Below, in pieces: positions 8,377 through 16,791 of a DNA stretch of 64,000 nt. Both the position numbers and the translations under genes were made by a program. A model generated the notes under the pieces. The model was not told the origin of the DNA and did not search any database. It worked only from the letters and a program-made list of their open reading frames with translations. Numbering within the stretch: position 1 is the stretch's first letter; each line of letters begins with the position of its first letter. Source of the stretch: JBCBKU01 sp038521345 (GTDB taxonomy: Bacteria; Pseudomonadota; Alphaproteobacteria; Rhodobacterales; Rhodobacteraceae); NCBI GenBank assembly GCA_038521345.1, contig JBCBKU010000002.1:1-64000 (forward strand). Direction: 5' to 3'.

Positions 8377-8681
8377 TGGCCGCGAAACTCAAAAAAGGCG
8401 ACAAGGTCCGCGTCCTTGCAGGCAAGGATAAGGGTAAGGAAGGCGAGATCACACAAGTCCTGCCCGCCAAGGGCAAGGCCGTCGTTGACGGTGTGAATAT
8501 CGCCATCCGCCACACTCGCCAAAGCCAGAACAGTCAAGGCGGCCGCATCCCGCAGGCCATGCCCATTGATCTTTCGAACCTCGCGCTCCTCGACAAGGAC
8601 GGCAAGCCGACCCGCGTCGGTTTCAAGACCGAAGAGGGCAAGAAGGTGCGCTTTGCCAAGACCACGGGGGACGTGATCTGA
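8376..8681 (+). CDS. rplX: 50S ribosomal protein L24
   Basis: Large-subunit assembly-initiator protein L24. It is 101 residues with an N-terminal KOW motif (KGDKVRVLAGKDKGKEGEI, residues 7-25). The frame is open further upstream inside rplN, but the ATG at 8376, overlapping the rplN stop, gives the normal family length. The stop again overlaps the next start (TGATG with rplE). Confidence 0.97.
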   Translation: MAAKLKKGDKVRVLAGKDKGKEGEITQVLPAKGKAVVDGVNIAIRHTRQSQNSQGGRIPQAMPIDLSNLALLDKDGKPTRVGFKTEEGKKVRFAKTTGDVI

Positions 8682-9241
8682 TGCTTGATGCTCAAGGCTA
8701 TACCCCGCGCCTCAAGGCGCATTACATCGGTTCGGTTCGCGCCGCGATGAAGGAAGAGTTCGGTTACACGAACGACATGCAGATCCCGCGGCTGGACAAA
8801 ATTGTCCTGAACATCGGCTGTGGGGCCGAGGCGGTGAAGGATTCAAAGAAAGCCAAATCGGCTCAGGAAGACTTGACTGCGATCGCCGGCCAAAAGGCGA
8901 TGATGACCAAGGCCAAGAAATCGATCGCCGGCTTCAGGGTCCGTGAAGACATGCCCCTTGGGGCCAAGGTCACACTGCGCGCAGACCGCATGTACGAGTT
9001 TCTCGACCGGCTCATCACGGTTGCAATGCCTCGCGTCCGCGACTTCCGCGGTGTGAAGCCCAGCTTTGACGGCCGCGGCAATTTCGCCATGGGTCTCAAG
9101 GAACATATCGTCTTTCCCGAGATCGACTTCGACAAAGTCGACGAGGTCTGGGGCATGGACATCATCATCACCACGACCGCGTCCAACGATGCGGAAGGCA
9201 AGGCCTTGTTGAAGCTCTTCAACATGCCCTTCACCAGCTAA
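8681..9241 (+). CDS. rplE: 50S ribosomal protein L5
   Basis: Large-subunit protein L5, which binds 5S rRNA in the central protuberance. It is 186 residues with the family segments IPRLDKIVLNIGCG and GMDIIITTTA. It is coupled to rplX by a one-base overlap. GGAGAT just after its stop serves as the ribosome-binding site of rpsN. Confidence 0.98.
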   Translation: MLDAQGYTPRLKAHYIGSVRAAMKEEFGYTNDMQIPRLDKIVLNIGCGAEAVKDSKKAKSAQEDLTAIAGQKAMMTKAKKSIAGFRVREDMPLGAKVTLRADRMYEFLDRLITVAMPRVRDFRGVKPSFDGRGNFAMGLKEHIVFPEIDFDKVDEVWGMDIIITTTASNDAEGKALLKLFNMPFTS

Positions 9242-9252
9242 GGAGATCGACC

Positions 9253-9558
9253 ATGGCCAAGAAAGCGATGATCGAACGCGAAAAGAAGCGCCAGAAGCTG
9301 GTGGATCAGTATGCCGCCAAGCGGGCTGCGCTGAAAGAAATCGCGAACGACGAAACGAAACCGATGGAAGAGCGGTTCAAGGCGCGCCTCAAGCTTGCCA
9401 AGCTGCCCCGCAACTCCTCGGCCACACGGCTTCACAACCGTTGCCAGCTCACCGGGCGTCCTCACGCCTATTACCGCAAGCTCAAGATGAGCCGGATCGC
9501 GCTCCGGGACCTCGGTTCGAATGGCCAGATCCCCGGTCTGGTCAAGTCGAGCTGGTAA
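9253..9558 (+). CDS. rpsN: 30S ribosomal protein S14
   Basis: Small-subunit protein S14 of the 30S head. The 101-residue form is the zinc-free long type: the C-terminal half carries RNRCQLTGRPHAYYRK-like sequence with a single cysteine and no CxxC pairs. It sits in the usual spc-operon place between rplE and rpsH. Confidence 0.97.
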   Translation: MAKKAMIEREKKRQKLVDQYAAKRAALKEIANDETKPMEERFKARLKLAKLPRNSSATRLHNRCQLTGRPHAYYRKLKMSRIALRDLGSNGQIPGLVKSSW

Positions 9559-9572
9559 GGGAGGGATAAGAT

Positions 9573-9965
9573 ATGAATGATCCTCTCGGCGATATGCTGA
9601 CCCGCATCCGCAATGCTCAGATGCGCGGCAAATCCACGACGCTCACACCTGCGTCGAAGCTTCGGACTTGGGTTCTCGATGTACTCCAGGACGAAGGCTA
9701 TATCCGTGGCTACGAGCCGACGACTGACGCCAAGGGCCATCCGGCGATCGAGATCAGCCTGAAGTACTACGAAGGCCAGCCGGTCATCCGTGAACTTCGT
9801 CGCGTCTCAAAACCCGGCCGCCGCGTTTACATGGGCGTCAAGGATATTCCGCAGGTCCGCCAAGGTCTCGGTGTGTCCATCGTCTCCACCCCGAAAGGCG
9901 TCATGTCCGACGCCGCAGCGCGCTCTGCCAATGTTGGTGGCGAAGTGCTCTGCCAGGTCTTCTGA
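9573..9965 (+). CDS. rpsH: 30S ribosomal protein S8
   Basis: Small-subunit protein S8, a primary 16S rRNA binder and in E. coli the translational repressor of the spc operon. It is 130 residues, starting MNDPLGDMLTRIRNAQ, with the C-terminal GVSIVSTPKGVMSDAAAR block. No repressor-target structure was identified here. rplF follows after 10 bases. Confidence 0.98.
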   Translation: MNDPLGDMLTRIRNAQMRGKSTTLTPASKLRTWVLDVLQDEGYIRGYEPTTDAKGHPAIEISLKYYEGQPVIRELRRVSKPGRRVYMGVKDIPQVRQGLGVSIVSTPKGVMSDAAARSANVGGEVLCQVF

Positions 9966-9975
9966 GGAGCGCGCG

Positions 9976-10509
9976 ATGTCACGGATCGGCAAAAAACCCG
10001 TCGCAGTCCCATCGGGCGTCACCGCCTCGGTTTCGGGCCAGACCGTTACGGTCAAGGGCTCGAAGGGCGAACGCACGTTTACGGCAACCGACGACGTCAC
10101 GATCGAGATGGGCGAGGGCGAGATTACGGTTTCCCCCCGCGGCTCGTCGAAGCGCGCGCGCCAGCAATGGGGCATGAGCCGGACGATGGTTCAGAACCTC
10201 GTCACCGGCGTGACCGATGGTTTCAAGAAAGAGCTTGAGATCAACGGCGTCGGCTACCGGGCCCAAATGCAGGGAACGACCCTGAAGCTGTCGCTCGGCC
10301 TCAGCCACGAAGTCAACTTCGATGTGCCACAGGGTGTAACCGTCACCTGCCCAAAGCAGACCCAGATTGTCGTCGAAGGTTCAGACGAGCAGCTCGTCGG
10401 CCAGGTCGCGGCCAATATCCGCGAGTGGCGGAAGCCCGAGCCCTACAAGGGCAAGGGCATCAAATACGTGGACGAATACATCTTCCGCAAGGAAGGCAAG
10501 AAGAAGTAA
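9976..10509 (+). CDS. rplF: 50S ribosomal protein L6
   Basis: Large-subunit protein L6 near the factor-binding site. It is 177 residues from MSRIGKKPVAVPSGV, with the signature KPEPYKGKGIKYVDE close to the C-terminus. The frame stays open upstream through rpsH, but the ATG at 9976, preceded by GAGGAG, matches the family start. It is followed by rplR after 12 bases. Confidence 0.98.
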   Translation: MSRIGKKPVAVPSGVTASVSGQTVTVKGSKGERTFTATDDVTIEMGEGEITVSPRGSSKRARQQWGMSRTMVQNLVTGVTDGFKKELEINGVGYRAQMQGTTLKLSLGLSHEVNFDVPQGVTVTCPKQTQIVVEGSDEQLVGQVAANIREWRKPEPYKGKGIKYVDEYIFRKEGKKK

Positions 10510-10521
10510 GGACCGGAGATC

Positions 10522-10881
10522 ATGGCACTTTCCAAACGGGAACTGTTCCAGAAGCGGCGTCTTCGCGTCCGGAACAAGCTTCGCAAGGTGAATGCGGGCC
10601 GTGTGCGGCTTTCCGTGCACCGCTCGAACAAGAACATCAGCGTTCAGCTGATCGACGACGTGAACGGCGTGACCCTCGCGGCTGCGTCTTCGCTCGAAAA
10701 GGACTTGGGTGTGTTCGGCAAGAACAATGTCGAAGCGGCGGCCAAGGTCGGCGCGGCGATTGCCGAGCGCGCAAAAAAAGCCGGGGTTGAGGAAGCCTAT
10801 TTCGACCGCGGCGGTTTCATCTTTCACGGGAAGGTCAAGGCACTTGCCGACGCCGCCCGCGAGGGTGGGCTGAAGATTTAA
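10522..10881 (+). CDS. rplR: 50S ribosomal protein L18
   Basis: Large-subunit protein L18, which binds 5S rRNA with L5. It is 119 residues with the typical basic N-terminus (RRLRVRNKLRKVNAGR) and C-terminal FDRGGFIFHGKVKALADAAR. A GC-rich hairpin, GAAAGGGGC...GGCCCCTTC, lies in the 102-base gap before rpsE and may tune relative expression. Confidence 0.98.
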   Translation: MALSKRELFQKRRLRVRNKLRKVNAGRVRLSVHRSNKNISVQLIDDVNGVTLAAASSLEKDLGVFGKNNVEAAAKVGAAIAERAKKAGVEEAYFDRGGFIFHGKVKALADAAREGGLKI

Positions 10882-10983
10882 TAGAAAGGGGCGTTGGGCC
10901 CCTTCGATGACCGGGGCCAGGACAGGATCCGTGGCACTGCGGTTGGATCATCTGGGTCAATGACCCAAAGGAAAGGATGCCTG

Positions 10984-11580
10984 ATGGCAGAACGTGAACA
11001 AAGACGCGGCCGTGGTCGCCAGCGCGAAGAGGAAACGCCGGAATTCGCCGACCGCCTCGTCGCCATTAACCGGGTCTCCAAGACCGTGAAGGGCGGCAAG
11101 CGCTTTGGTTTTGCTGCGCTCGTCGTTGTCGGCGACCAGCGGGGCCGCGTCGGTTTTGGCAAAGGCAAGGCCAAAGAGGTGCCCGAAGCAATCCGCAAGG
11201 CCACCGAACAGGCCAAACGCCAGATGATCCGCGTACCTCTTCGCGAAGGCCGGACTCTGCACCATGACATGGAAGGCCGCCACGGAGCGGGCAAGGTTGT
11301 GATGCGGACTGCACCAGAAGGAACCGGGATCATTGCCGGTGGTCCGATGCGGGCCGTCTTCGAGATGCTGGGCATCAAGGACGTTGTGTCGAAGTCACTC
11401 GGCTCGCAGAACCCCTACAACATGATCCGCGCCACCATGGACGGCCTTTCGAAGGAGGCGTCGCCGCGCTCTGTCGCTCAGCGCCGCGGCAAGAAGGTGG
11501 CCGACATTCTGCCCAAACGTGACGAGCCGCAGGTGGAGGCCGAACCGGCTGACGCCGAAGCTGCAAGTGAAGAGGCGTAA
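10984..11580 (+). CDS. rpsE: 30S ribosomal protein S5
   Basis: Small-subunit protein S5, involved in decoding fidelity. It is 198 residues from MAEREQRRGRG; the S5 double-stranded-RNA-binding segment RVSKTVKGGKRFGFAALVVV is at about residues 25-44. A longer frame starting at 10894 would add 30 residues with no family match, and AAAGGA stands before the ATG at 10984. The acidic Ala/Glu-rich C-terminal tail is normal in alphaproteobacteria. Confidence 0.97.
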   Translation: MAEREQRRGRGRQREEETPEFADRLVAINRVSKTVKGGKRFGFAALVVVGDQRGRVGFGKGKAKEVPEAIRKATEQAKRQMIRVPLREGRTLHHDMEGRHGAGKVVMRTAPEGTGIIAGGPMRAVFEMLGIKDVVSKSLGSQNPYNMIRATMDGLSKEASPRSVAQRRGKKVADILPKRDEPQVEAEPADAEAASEEA

Positions 11581-11583
11581 ATC

Positions 11584-11772
11584 ATGGCCAAGACTATTGT
11601 CGTCAAACAGGTGGGTTCGCCCATCCGCCGCCCCGAGATCCAGCGCAAGACGCTGATCGGACTTGGCCTCAATAAGATGCACCGCACGCGCGAGCTCGAA
11701 GACACGCCGTCGGTCCGCGGTATGATCGCAAAGATCCCTCATTTGGTCGAGATCGTCGAAGAAAAGTCGTAA
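11584..11772 (+). CDS. rpmD: 50S ribosomal protein L30
   Basis: Large-subunit protein L30, 62 residues, with IVVKQVGSPIRRPEIQRKTL at the N-terminus. It normally precedes rplO directly. Here two consecutive hairpins (11791-11816 and 11859-11895) follow it and rplO is 1.9 kb away, beyond an antisense sulfotransferase, so it ends the second ribosomal transcription unit. Confidence 0.97.
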   Translation: MAKTIVVKQVGSPIRRPEIQRKTLIGLGLNKMHRTRELEDTPSVRGMIAKIPHLVEIVEEKS

Positions 11773-11790
11773 GGCTTTAGTCGGCCCTTT

Positions 11791-11820
11791 ACGGCCCCGG
11801 CGATGTCCGGGGCCGTTTGC
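11791..11820 (+). terminator. terminator hairpin after rpmD
   Basis: A perfect 10-bp stem, ACGGCCCCGG / CCGGGGCCGT, with a 6-base loop (11801-11806) followed by TTTGCGTTT. It starts 18 bases after the rpmD stop. The T-run is short and interrupted, so termination may be partial. Confidence 0.7.
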
Positions 11821-11858
11821 GTTTGTGCAGGCAACGCCAACGGAATTCAGAGAACGGC

Positions 11859-11898
11859 AAATGACGTCCTGAATGAGAGGTTCAGGACGTCATTTTTT
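11859..11898 (+). terminator. second terminator-like palindrome after rpmD
   Basis: A perfect 15-bp inverted repeat (11859-11873 and 11881-11895, AAATGACGTCCTGAA and its complement) with a 7-base loop runs into TTTTTT. The A-run on the left and T-run on the right allow it to work on both strands, so it could also stop transcripts coming from the right. It backs up the GC-rich terminator 40 bases upstream. A further 8-bp dyad (GATGCCGT/ACGGCATC) lies at 11901-11924. Confidence 0.65.
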
Positions 11899-12003
11899 GG
11901 GATGCCGTTGAGACGGACGGCATCAAGATATTGCGGGGCCCGGAGTGCTTATTTGATGGTGGAGAGACAGCAGAGACCATCGGGGGCCGCGCAACGGATT
12001 AAC

Positions 12004-12180
12004 TTAGGAAGACATCAGGTCCTCTCGTGCATCTTCCACAACAATCCAGTCTTCTATTTGCTGAGCGTCGTCCCCGTCTGCGAACCCCAATACCCAACTG
12101 GGTGGCAGGGGGCCGCCGTCGGGCGCCAGCATATTGTCTTCCCGGAGAAAGCTGGATTGCGTCGTCAACTCGGTACTCAT
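12004..12180 (-). CDS. possible small acidic protein, 58 residues
   Basis: An open frame from ATG at 12180 to TAA at 12004, in an otherwise gene-free stretch. It encodes an acidic protein with a Pro/Gly-rich middle (PDGGPLPPSW) and an acidic helical end (DDAQQIEDWIVVEDAREDL). Composition looks protein-like and codon use is similar to the neighbours, but only a weak GGA lies about 12 bases upstream. I do not recognise a family. It has the same orientation as the sulfotransferase at 12420. Confidence 0.3.
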   Translation of the reverse strand: MSTELTTQSSFLREDNMLAPDGGPLPPSWVLGFADGDDAQQIEDWIVVEDAREDLMSS

Positions 12181-12419
12181 TCGCTCATTCCAGTCCTGCG
12201 GCTACTCGCTACGTACGGAAGCCAGGCCGTGCGGCGTTGGCTGTTGGAATGATATTGCCGCATCGCCGCGCGGAGTACGACGCAGCAAAGGTCTAGCAAC
12301 GGCATCGAAAGACTAGCGACGTATCCGAAGGGATAGCCTCGGGGATGCTCCAAGTCGCACAATCGGCGATCCGAGCGTTTATAGTCGACGCCGGGGTAAC
12401 TTCCGCAGGTTCGACGGCT
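12181..12419. other. intergenic, no gene seen
   Basis: Together with 11925-12003 this is the rest of the long gap between rpmD and the antisense sulfotransferase. No open frame here looks like a protein and no transposase or ribosomal remnant was recognised. Base composition is slightly lower in GC than the ribosomal genes. It may be decayed inserted DNA. Confidence 0.4.
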
Positions 12420-13400
12420 TCACTCGGCGGCGGTCATTGCGTCCGGACAGAGCTTCCAGGCTGAGAGATCCAAGCCAGTTAACTCTTGGAGGCGCGGCAG
12501 GTCCGCTCGAAACCGATCCTCAAGCATCTGACGTGTCTTCGGCAACATTGGTGGTGGTTCAACCCCGCCGCTTGGCATAGCCGATGACACCGCGCCACTC
12601 AGGCGATCTCTTGCTGCGTCCGGAAGCAGGCGGCGAAGATTCCAAAGCGGGCCCGCAACAGACTTGATCCGCTGGATCGTCTTTTGTTTCGACATCGTCC
12701 CGTAGTGCTCGGCCGATGTGTTCTGTGCACCGGCGCCGGCACAGAACTCCGCGTCCGACAATCGGCGGACACCGATAAAGTCGGTGAGCTGGTCAAGCAC
12801 CGCGCGCGGATCCCGCCGATAATCCTCGAACAAGAGGAACAACATGCGATCCCGTGGAACATGGGCGAGATAAGCTTCGATCTGCGTGACGTAGTCACTC
12901 GCCGCGGTGCAAAGGTCGGGGACATCCGGCAGATGCCCGTTATGCGGCGCAATCGCCTTGTGGCGCGGTGCGGCTGCGGCATGGGCATCGGGCAGAATAA
13001 ACTCCTCAAAGGTGCGGTTCACGGTTAAGTCGTGGGTCGACCGCTGATACCCCTTGATGAGTTGGGTGTAATATGAATACGCCCGTTGCACAGGATGGCG
13101 CAGCATATAGACAAGGCGTGCGTCGGGAAGATGAGTGGCGATCCGTTCCGGCGTCTTCGGGAAGTGCTGGACCATCGTGTAGATGGTCGACATTTCGCCA
13201 GCGACCTGTTCTTCGCCCGCCCCTTCAAACAAAGTTGCGTAGCTGTCGATGCCCTTGGCATAGTTGTCGTCGCGGGCGAAGAACTCGGGCTCCTTCGGGT
13301 CAGAGAGGAACACGTCGGGATGGTGCAGCAACTGGCCATGCAAGCTGGTGGTGGCCGACTTTGCGGCGCCGATTACGATAAAATTGGGCAGGCGCATCAT
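12420..13400 (-). CDS. sulfotransferase (Sulfotransfer_1/3 type)
   Basis: Predicted PAPS-dependent sulfotransferase of 326 residues. The 5'-phosphosulfate loop IGAAKSATTSLHGQL comes right after the N-terminus (residues 8-22), and the 3'-phosphate motif LRHPVQRAYSYY lies around residues 98-109. The family is close to heparan/glycolipid-type and bacterial exopolysaccharide sulfotransferases; the acceptor is unknown. I chose the ATG at 13400, preceded by GAGG at about -11. The frame is open to 13667 but the extra 89 residues resemble no domain. It lies antisense between rpmD and rplO. Confidence 0.85.
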   Translation of the reverse strand: MMRLPNFIVIGAAKSATTSLHGQLLHHPDVFLSDPKEPEFFARDDNYAKGIDSYATLFEGAGEEQVAGEMSTIYTMVQHFPKTPERIATHLPDARLVYMLRHPVQRAYSYYTQLIKGYQRSTHDLTVNRTFEEFILPDAHAAAAPRHKAIAPHNGHLPDVPDLCTAASDYVTQIEAYLAHVPRDRMLFLLFEDYRRDPRAVLDQLTDFIGVRRLSDAEFCAGAGAQNTSAEHYGTMSKQKTIQRIKSVAGPLWNLRRLLPDAARDRLSGAVSSAMPSGGVEPPPMLPKTRQMLEDRFRADLPRLQELTGLDLSAWKLCPDAMTAAE

Positions 13401-13678
13401 TTCTGGTCCTCGATCCTGTCCCGCGGTCCTATCAAGTCCGCGACGCGGCGACCAGTTTCTCGCGGTGCTCCGAGCATCATCGGCGATAAGGGCCGATGTC
13501 GTTCGCCGGGCACAAAGCATCAAACACGCCCCGTTGCCAACGGGGAAAAGGAGCGCTAAAAGCCCATTTCCTGCGGTCAGGATCGCGGGAAAGAGCCAAA
13601 TTCTCCGGCGTGTGCCGGATTTATGCCGAGTGCCCCACGAGACGCTTCGCGCGGGGATGTCCGGCAAGGAGAAGCGAT

Positions 13679-14146
13679 ATGAAACTGCACGAACTCCGGG
13701 ACAATCCCGGTGCGACGAAGAAACGTATGCGGGTCGGCCGCGGTCCGGGATCGGGCAAAGGCAAAACCGCCGGGCGCGGGATCAAGGGTCAGAAGTCCCG
13801 TTCGGGCGTCGCGATCGCCGGCTATGAGGGCGGGCAGATGCCGATCTACCAGCGCCTTCCCAAGCGTGGCTTCAACAAACCCAATCGCAAACGCTACGCG
13901 GTCGTGAACCTTGGCCTCATCCAGAAATTCATCGATGACGGCAAGCTTGGCGCCGAGATCACCGAAACCGAGTTGCTCGATTCTGGTCTTGTGCGGCGGC
14001 GTCTGGACGGCATCCGGGTGCTTGCGAAGGGTGAGTTCACCGCCAAGGTCGCCTTGACTGTGACAGGCGCATCCCGTTCCGCCGTCGCCGCCGTGGAAGG
14101 CGCGGGCGGATCGCTGACAGTCACATCGTCGGCACAAGCGGATTAA
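13679..14146 (+). CDS. rplO: 50S ribosomal protein L15
   Basis: Large-subunit protein L15. It is 155 residues from MKLHELRDNPGATKKRMRVG with the Gly-rich GRGPGSGKGKTAGRGIKGQ segment (residues 20-38). AAGGAG precedes the ATG at 13679; the open frame upstream of it is not part of the protein. As the first gene after the antisense sulfotransferase it needs a promoter within 13401-13678. That interval has a CCCCGTT/AACGGGG hairpin at 13529-13545 but no clear promoter. Confidence 0.97.
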   Translation: MKLHELRDNPGATKKRMRVGRGPGSGKGKTAGRGIKGQKSRSGVAIAGYEGGQMPIYQRLPKRGFNKPNRKRYAVVNLGLIQKFIDDGKLGAEITETELLDSGLVRRRLDGIRVLAKGEFTAKVALTVTGASRSAVAAVEGAGGSLTVTSSAQAD

Positions 14147-14252
14147 GAGGTTGTGAGCGCCCCCCGGGGCGCTTACATCTCCCCCAGTTTTCCACGCGCC
14201 GCAGGGCTCCGGAAACGGCCCTGCGGCGCGTCAGCGACAAGAGACCTCTCGT

Positions 14253-15614
14253 ATGGCATCTGCAGCAGAGCAAATGGCGGCCAACATCTCCTGGGGTACC
14301 CTGGGAAAGGCCACCGAACTCCGGCAACGCATTCTCTTCACCATCGGCCTTCTGATCGTCTATCGGATCGGGACCTATATCCCGGTCCCCGGTATCGACG
14401 GAACCGCGCTTCGAGATTTCATGGATCAGGCGGCAGCCGGCCTTGGTGGTGTCCTCAACATGTTCACAGGCGGCGCCATCAGCCGGATGGGGATCTTTGC
14501 GCTGGGCATTATGCCCTACATCTCGGCCTCGATCATCGTTCAGCTTCTGACCGCCATGGTCCCGTCGCTCCAGCAGCTCAAGAAAGAGGGCGAGCAGGGG
14601 CGGATGAAGATCAACCAATACACCCGCTATGGCACCGTCGCGCTGGCGACGTTTCAGGCCTATGGCCTTGCGGTCAGCCTGGAATCGGGCGGTCTCGTAA
14701 CCGATCCCGGCTGGTTCTTCCGCGCCGCCTGCGTGATCACCCTGGTCGGCGGCACGATGTTCCTCATGTGGCTGGGCGAACAGATCACCGCGCGTGGCGT
14801 CGGCAACGGGATTTCGCTGATCATCTTCGTGGGTATCATCGCCGAACTGCCCGCCGCACTTGCGCAGTTCTTTGAAAGCGGTCGGTCGGGTGCCTTGTCG
14901 CCGGCGGTTATCATCGGCGTCACACTGATGCTGCTTGGCACGCTGGTTTTCGTGGTCTTCATGGAACGGGCGCTGAGAAAGATCCACATCCAGTATCCGC
15001 GCCGGCAGGTGGGGATGAAGGTCTATGACGGCGGCTCGTCGCATCTGCCGATTAAGGTGAACCCAGCAGGCGTGATCCCCGCGATCTTCGCGTCTTCACT
15101 TCTGTTGTTGCCAACGACGATTTCGACCTTCTCCGGTTCGCAGACAGGCCCGGTTATGTCGACAATCCTCGCCTATTTCGGGCCGGGTCAGCCGCTTTAC
15201 CTTCTGTTCTTCACGGCGATGATCGTGTTCTTCACCTACTTCTATACGGCCAACGTGTCCTTCAAGACCGAAGACGTTGCCGAGAACCTGAAGAACCAAA
15301 ACGGCTTTATACCCGGAATCCGCCCGGGCAAGAAGACCGAGGAATATCTCGACTACGTCGTTTCCCGGCTTCTTGTGGTCGGCTCCGCGTATCTGGCGCT
15401 GGTTTGCATGATCCCCGAAGTTGTGCGGAATGAGTTGGCAATTACGGCCTATTTCGGGGGAACCTCGATCCTGATTATCGTCTCCGTCGGCATGGACACC
15501 GTGCAGCAGATTCAGTCCCACCTCTTGGCACATCAGTACGAAGGCCTTATCGAGAAGTCGCAGCTGCGCGGCAAACGACGCGGTGGAAAGGCCAAAGGGA
15601 CAGCACGACGATGA
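14253..15614 (+). CDS. secY: protein translocase subunit SecY
   Basis: Channel-forming subunit of the SecYEG translocon in the inner membrane. It is 453 residues with about ten hydrophobic segments. The cytoplasmic-loop signatures GNGISLIIFVGI and the region around IRPGKKTEEYLDYV are present. Its stop overlaps the adk start (ATGA), so the two are coupled, as is usual in this group. Confidence 0.97.
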   Translation: MASAAEQMAANISWGTLGKATELRQRILFTIGLLIVYRIGTYIPVPGIDGTALRDFMDQAAAGLGGVLNMFTGGAISRMGIFALGIMPYISASIIVQLLTAMVPSLQQLKKEGEQGRMKINQYTRYGTVALATFQAYGLAVSLESGGLVTDPGWFFRAACVITLVGGTMFLMWLGEQITARGVGNGISLIIFVGIIAELPAALAQFFESGRSGALSPAVIIGVTLMLLGTLVFVVFMERALRKIHIQYPRRQVGMKVYDGGSSHLPIKVNPAGVIPAIFASSLLLLPTTISTFSGSQTGPVMSTILAYFGPGQPLYLLFFTAMIVFFTYFYTANVSFKTEDVAENLKNQNGFIPGIRPGKKTEEYLDYVVSRLLVVGSAYLALVCMIPEVVRNELAITAYFGGTSILIIVSVGMDTVQQIQSHLLAHQYEGLIEKSQLRGKRRGGKAKGTARR

Positions 15615-16189
15615 ATATCATCCTCCTCGGACCGCCGGGCGCCGGCAAAGGTACGCAAGCGCAAAAATTGGTGGACGAACGGGGAATGATCCAGCTGTCC
15701 ACGGGTGACATGCTGCGTGCGGCCCGCACCAGCGGGACCGAGATGGGTAACAAGGTGGCCGAGGTTATGGATCGCGGCGACCTTGTCACCGACGAGATTG
15801 TCATCGGACTTATTGAGGAACGCCTTCAGGGTGATACCGGGGCAGGTCTCATCTTCGATGGATTTCCACGGACCTTGGCGCAGGCCGACGCCCTTGCCGA
15901 GTTGCTTGCCAAAGTCGGACAGAGCGTTGATCGGGTGATCGAATTTCGCGTCGACGACGATGCGCTCGTGCAGCGGATCGTTGGCCGCGCCGAAGAAGCC
16001 CGTGCCGCGGGCCAGCCAGTCCGCGCCGACGACAACGCGGAAAGTCTCAAGGTCCGGCTAATGGAGTATTACAAGAAGACGGCTCCGTTGATCGGCTATT
16101 ACCACGCCAAGGGCCAGTTGCAGTCGATTGACGGCCTCGGCGCAATCGATGCGGTCGCGGCTGAGATCCAGTCGGTGCTCGACGCCTAG
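15611..16189 (+). CDS. adk: adenylate kinase (short form)
   Basis: Cytoplasmic enzyme for AMP + ATP to 2 ADP. It is 192 residues with the P-loop GPPGAGKGTQA at residues 7-17, FDGFPRTLAQ in the AMP-binding part, and the LID reduced to a short loop with no zinc cysteines, i.e. the short type found in Rhodobacterales. It overlaps secY by 4 bases at the start. At its end the stop shares a CTAG palindrome with the convergent sulfotransferase. Confidence 0.97.
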   Translation: MNIILLGPPGAGKGTQAQKLVDERGMIQLSTGDMLRAARTSGTEMGNKVAEVMDRGDLVTDEIVIGLIEERLQGDTGAGLIFDGFPRTLAQADALAELLAKVGQSVDRVIEFRVDDDALVQRIVGRAEEARAAGQPVRADDNAESLKVRLMEYYKKTAPLIGYYHAKGQLQSIDGLGAIDAVAAEIQSVLDA

Positions 16190-16791
16190 ACGTCTAAGTT
16201 CACGGTGGCGCGGAACTCAGCGGTGGTGTTTCCCGACGGATAAGGGACGTCCGGAATGGCGCAACCAAGAAACGCGCAGAGCCGTTCCCAGCCTTCTCCG
16301 AGTTCCAGTTCGAGGTAGCGATCCGGTGCTACGGTGGTGCGCGCCCGGTTGATATTTGCCCGGTAGATCGACAGCACATGATCTTTGTGATCAGGACGCC
16401 CTCCGAAAGTGTCCAGACCCACGACCCGCCAAGATAGAGATGGACAGTCACCGTCCCGACGCTTCAGCATTGCAGGCAGGATCGTTTTTTCGTAGCTATT
16501 CCACCAGCTTTCGGGTTCGCGGTAGGTTAGAATGATCTTGGCCTCTGGATAAGTCTCGGCCAGTTCCGGCCAATACCGTGCCGAGGGCCAGTCGACTGTG
16601 GCCGAGAAACCCTCGAAGAGTTGGTCCCAGCTGACATCCTCGCCATCGGTTTTTCTGAACCATCGATCAATCTGCGTCTCCGAGGCCATGACCTCGTACA
16701 TGTGGTGGCATGGTCCCACACCGAGAATGTTCAGCGCGTTTCTGAGAGAGTCTGTCCCAGTCCGCCCAAAGCCGGCACCGATTGCGCGCAT
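16186..16791 (-). CDS. sulfotransferase family protein (Sulfotransfer_4 type)
   Basis: A 201-residue protein matching the Sulfotransfer_4 (PF17784) pattern. The phosphosulfate loop GAGFGRTGTDSLRNAL is near the N-terminus (residues 5-20), followed by LGVGPCHHMYEV and the mid-protein ILTYREPESWWNSY. Relatives lie next to diverse genes and their substrates are mostly unknown. The start chosen is the ATG at 16791; GGGATACGGGAC lies just upstream. The longer frame to 17157 would run through the rpsM promoter region. It is the third sulfotransferase inside this ribosomal cluster and is convergent with adk. Confidence 0.8.
   Translation of the reverse strand: MRAIGAGFGRTGTDSLRNALNILGVGPCHHMYEVMASETQIDRWFRKTDGEDVSWDQLFEGFSATVDWPSARYWPELAETYPEAKIILTYREPESWWNSYEKTILPAMLKRRDGDCPSLSWRVVGLDTFGGRPDHKDHVLSIYRANINRARTTVAPDRYLELELGEGWERLCAFLGCAIPDVPYPSGNTTAEFRATVNLDV

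Noticed and set aside
11803..12252. A 149-residue plus-strand frame after rpmD
   Set aside because: It begins inside the terminator hairpin, spans the 15-bp palindrome and does not look like a folded protein.
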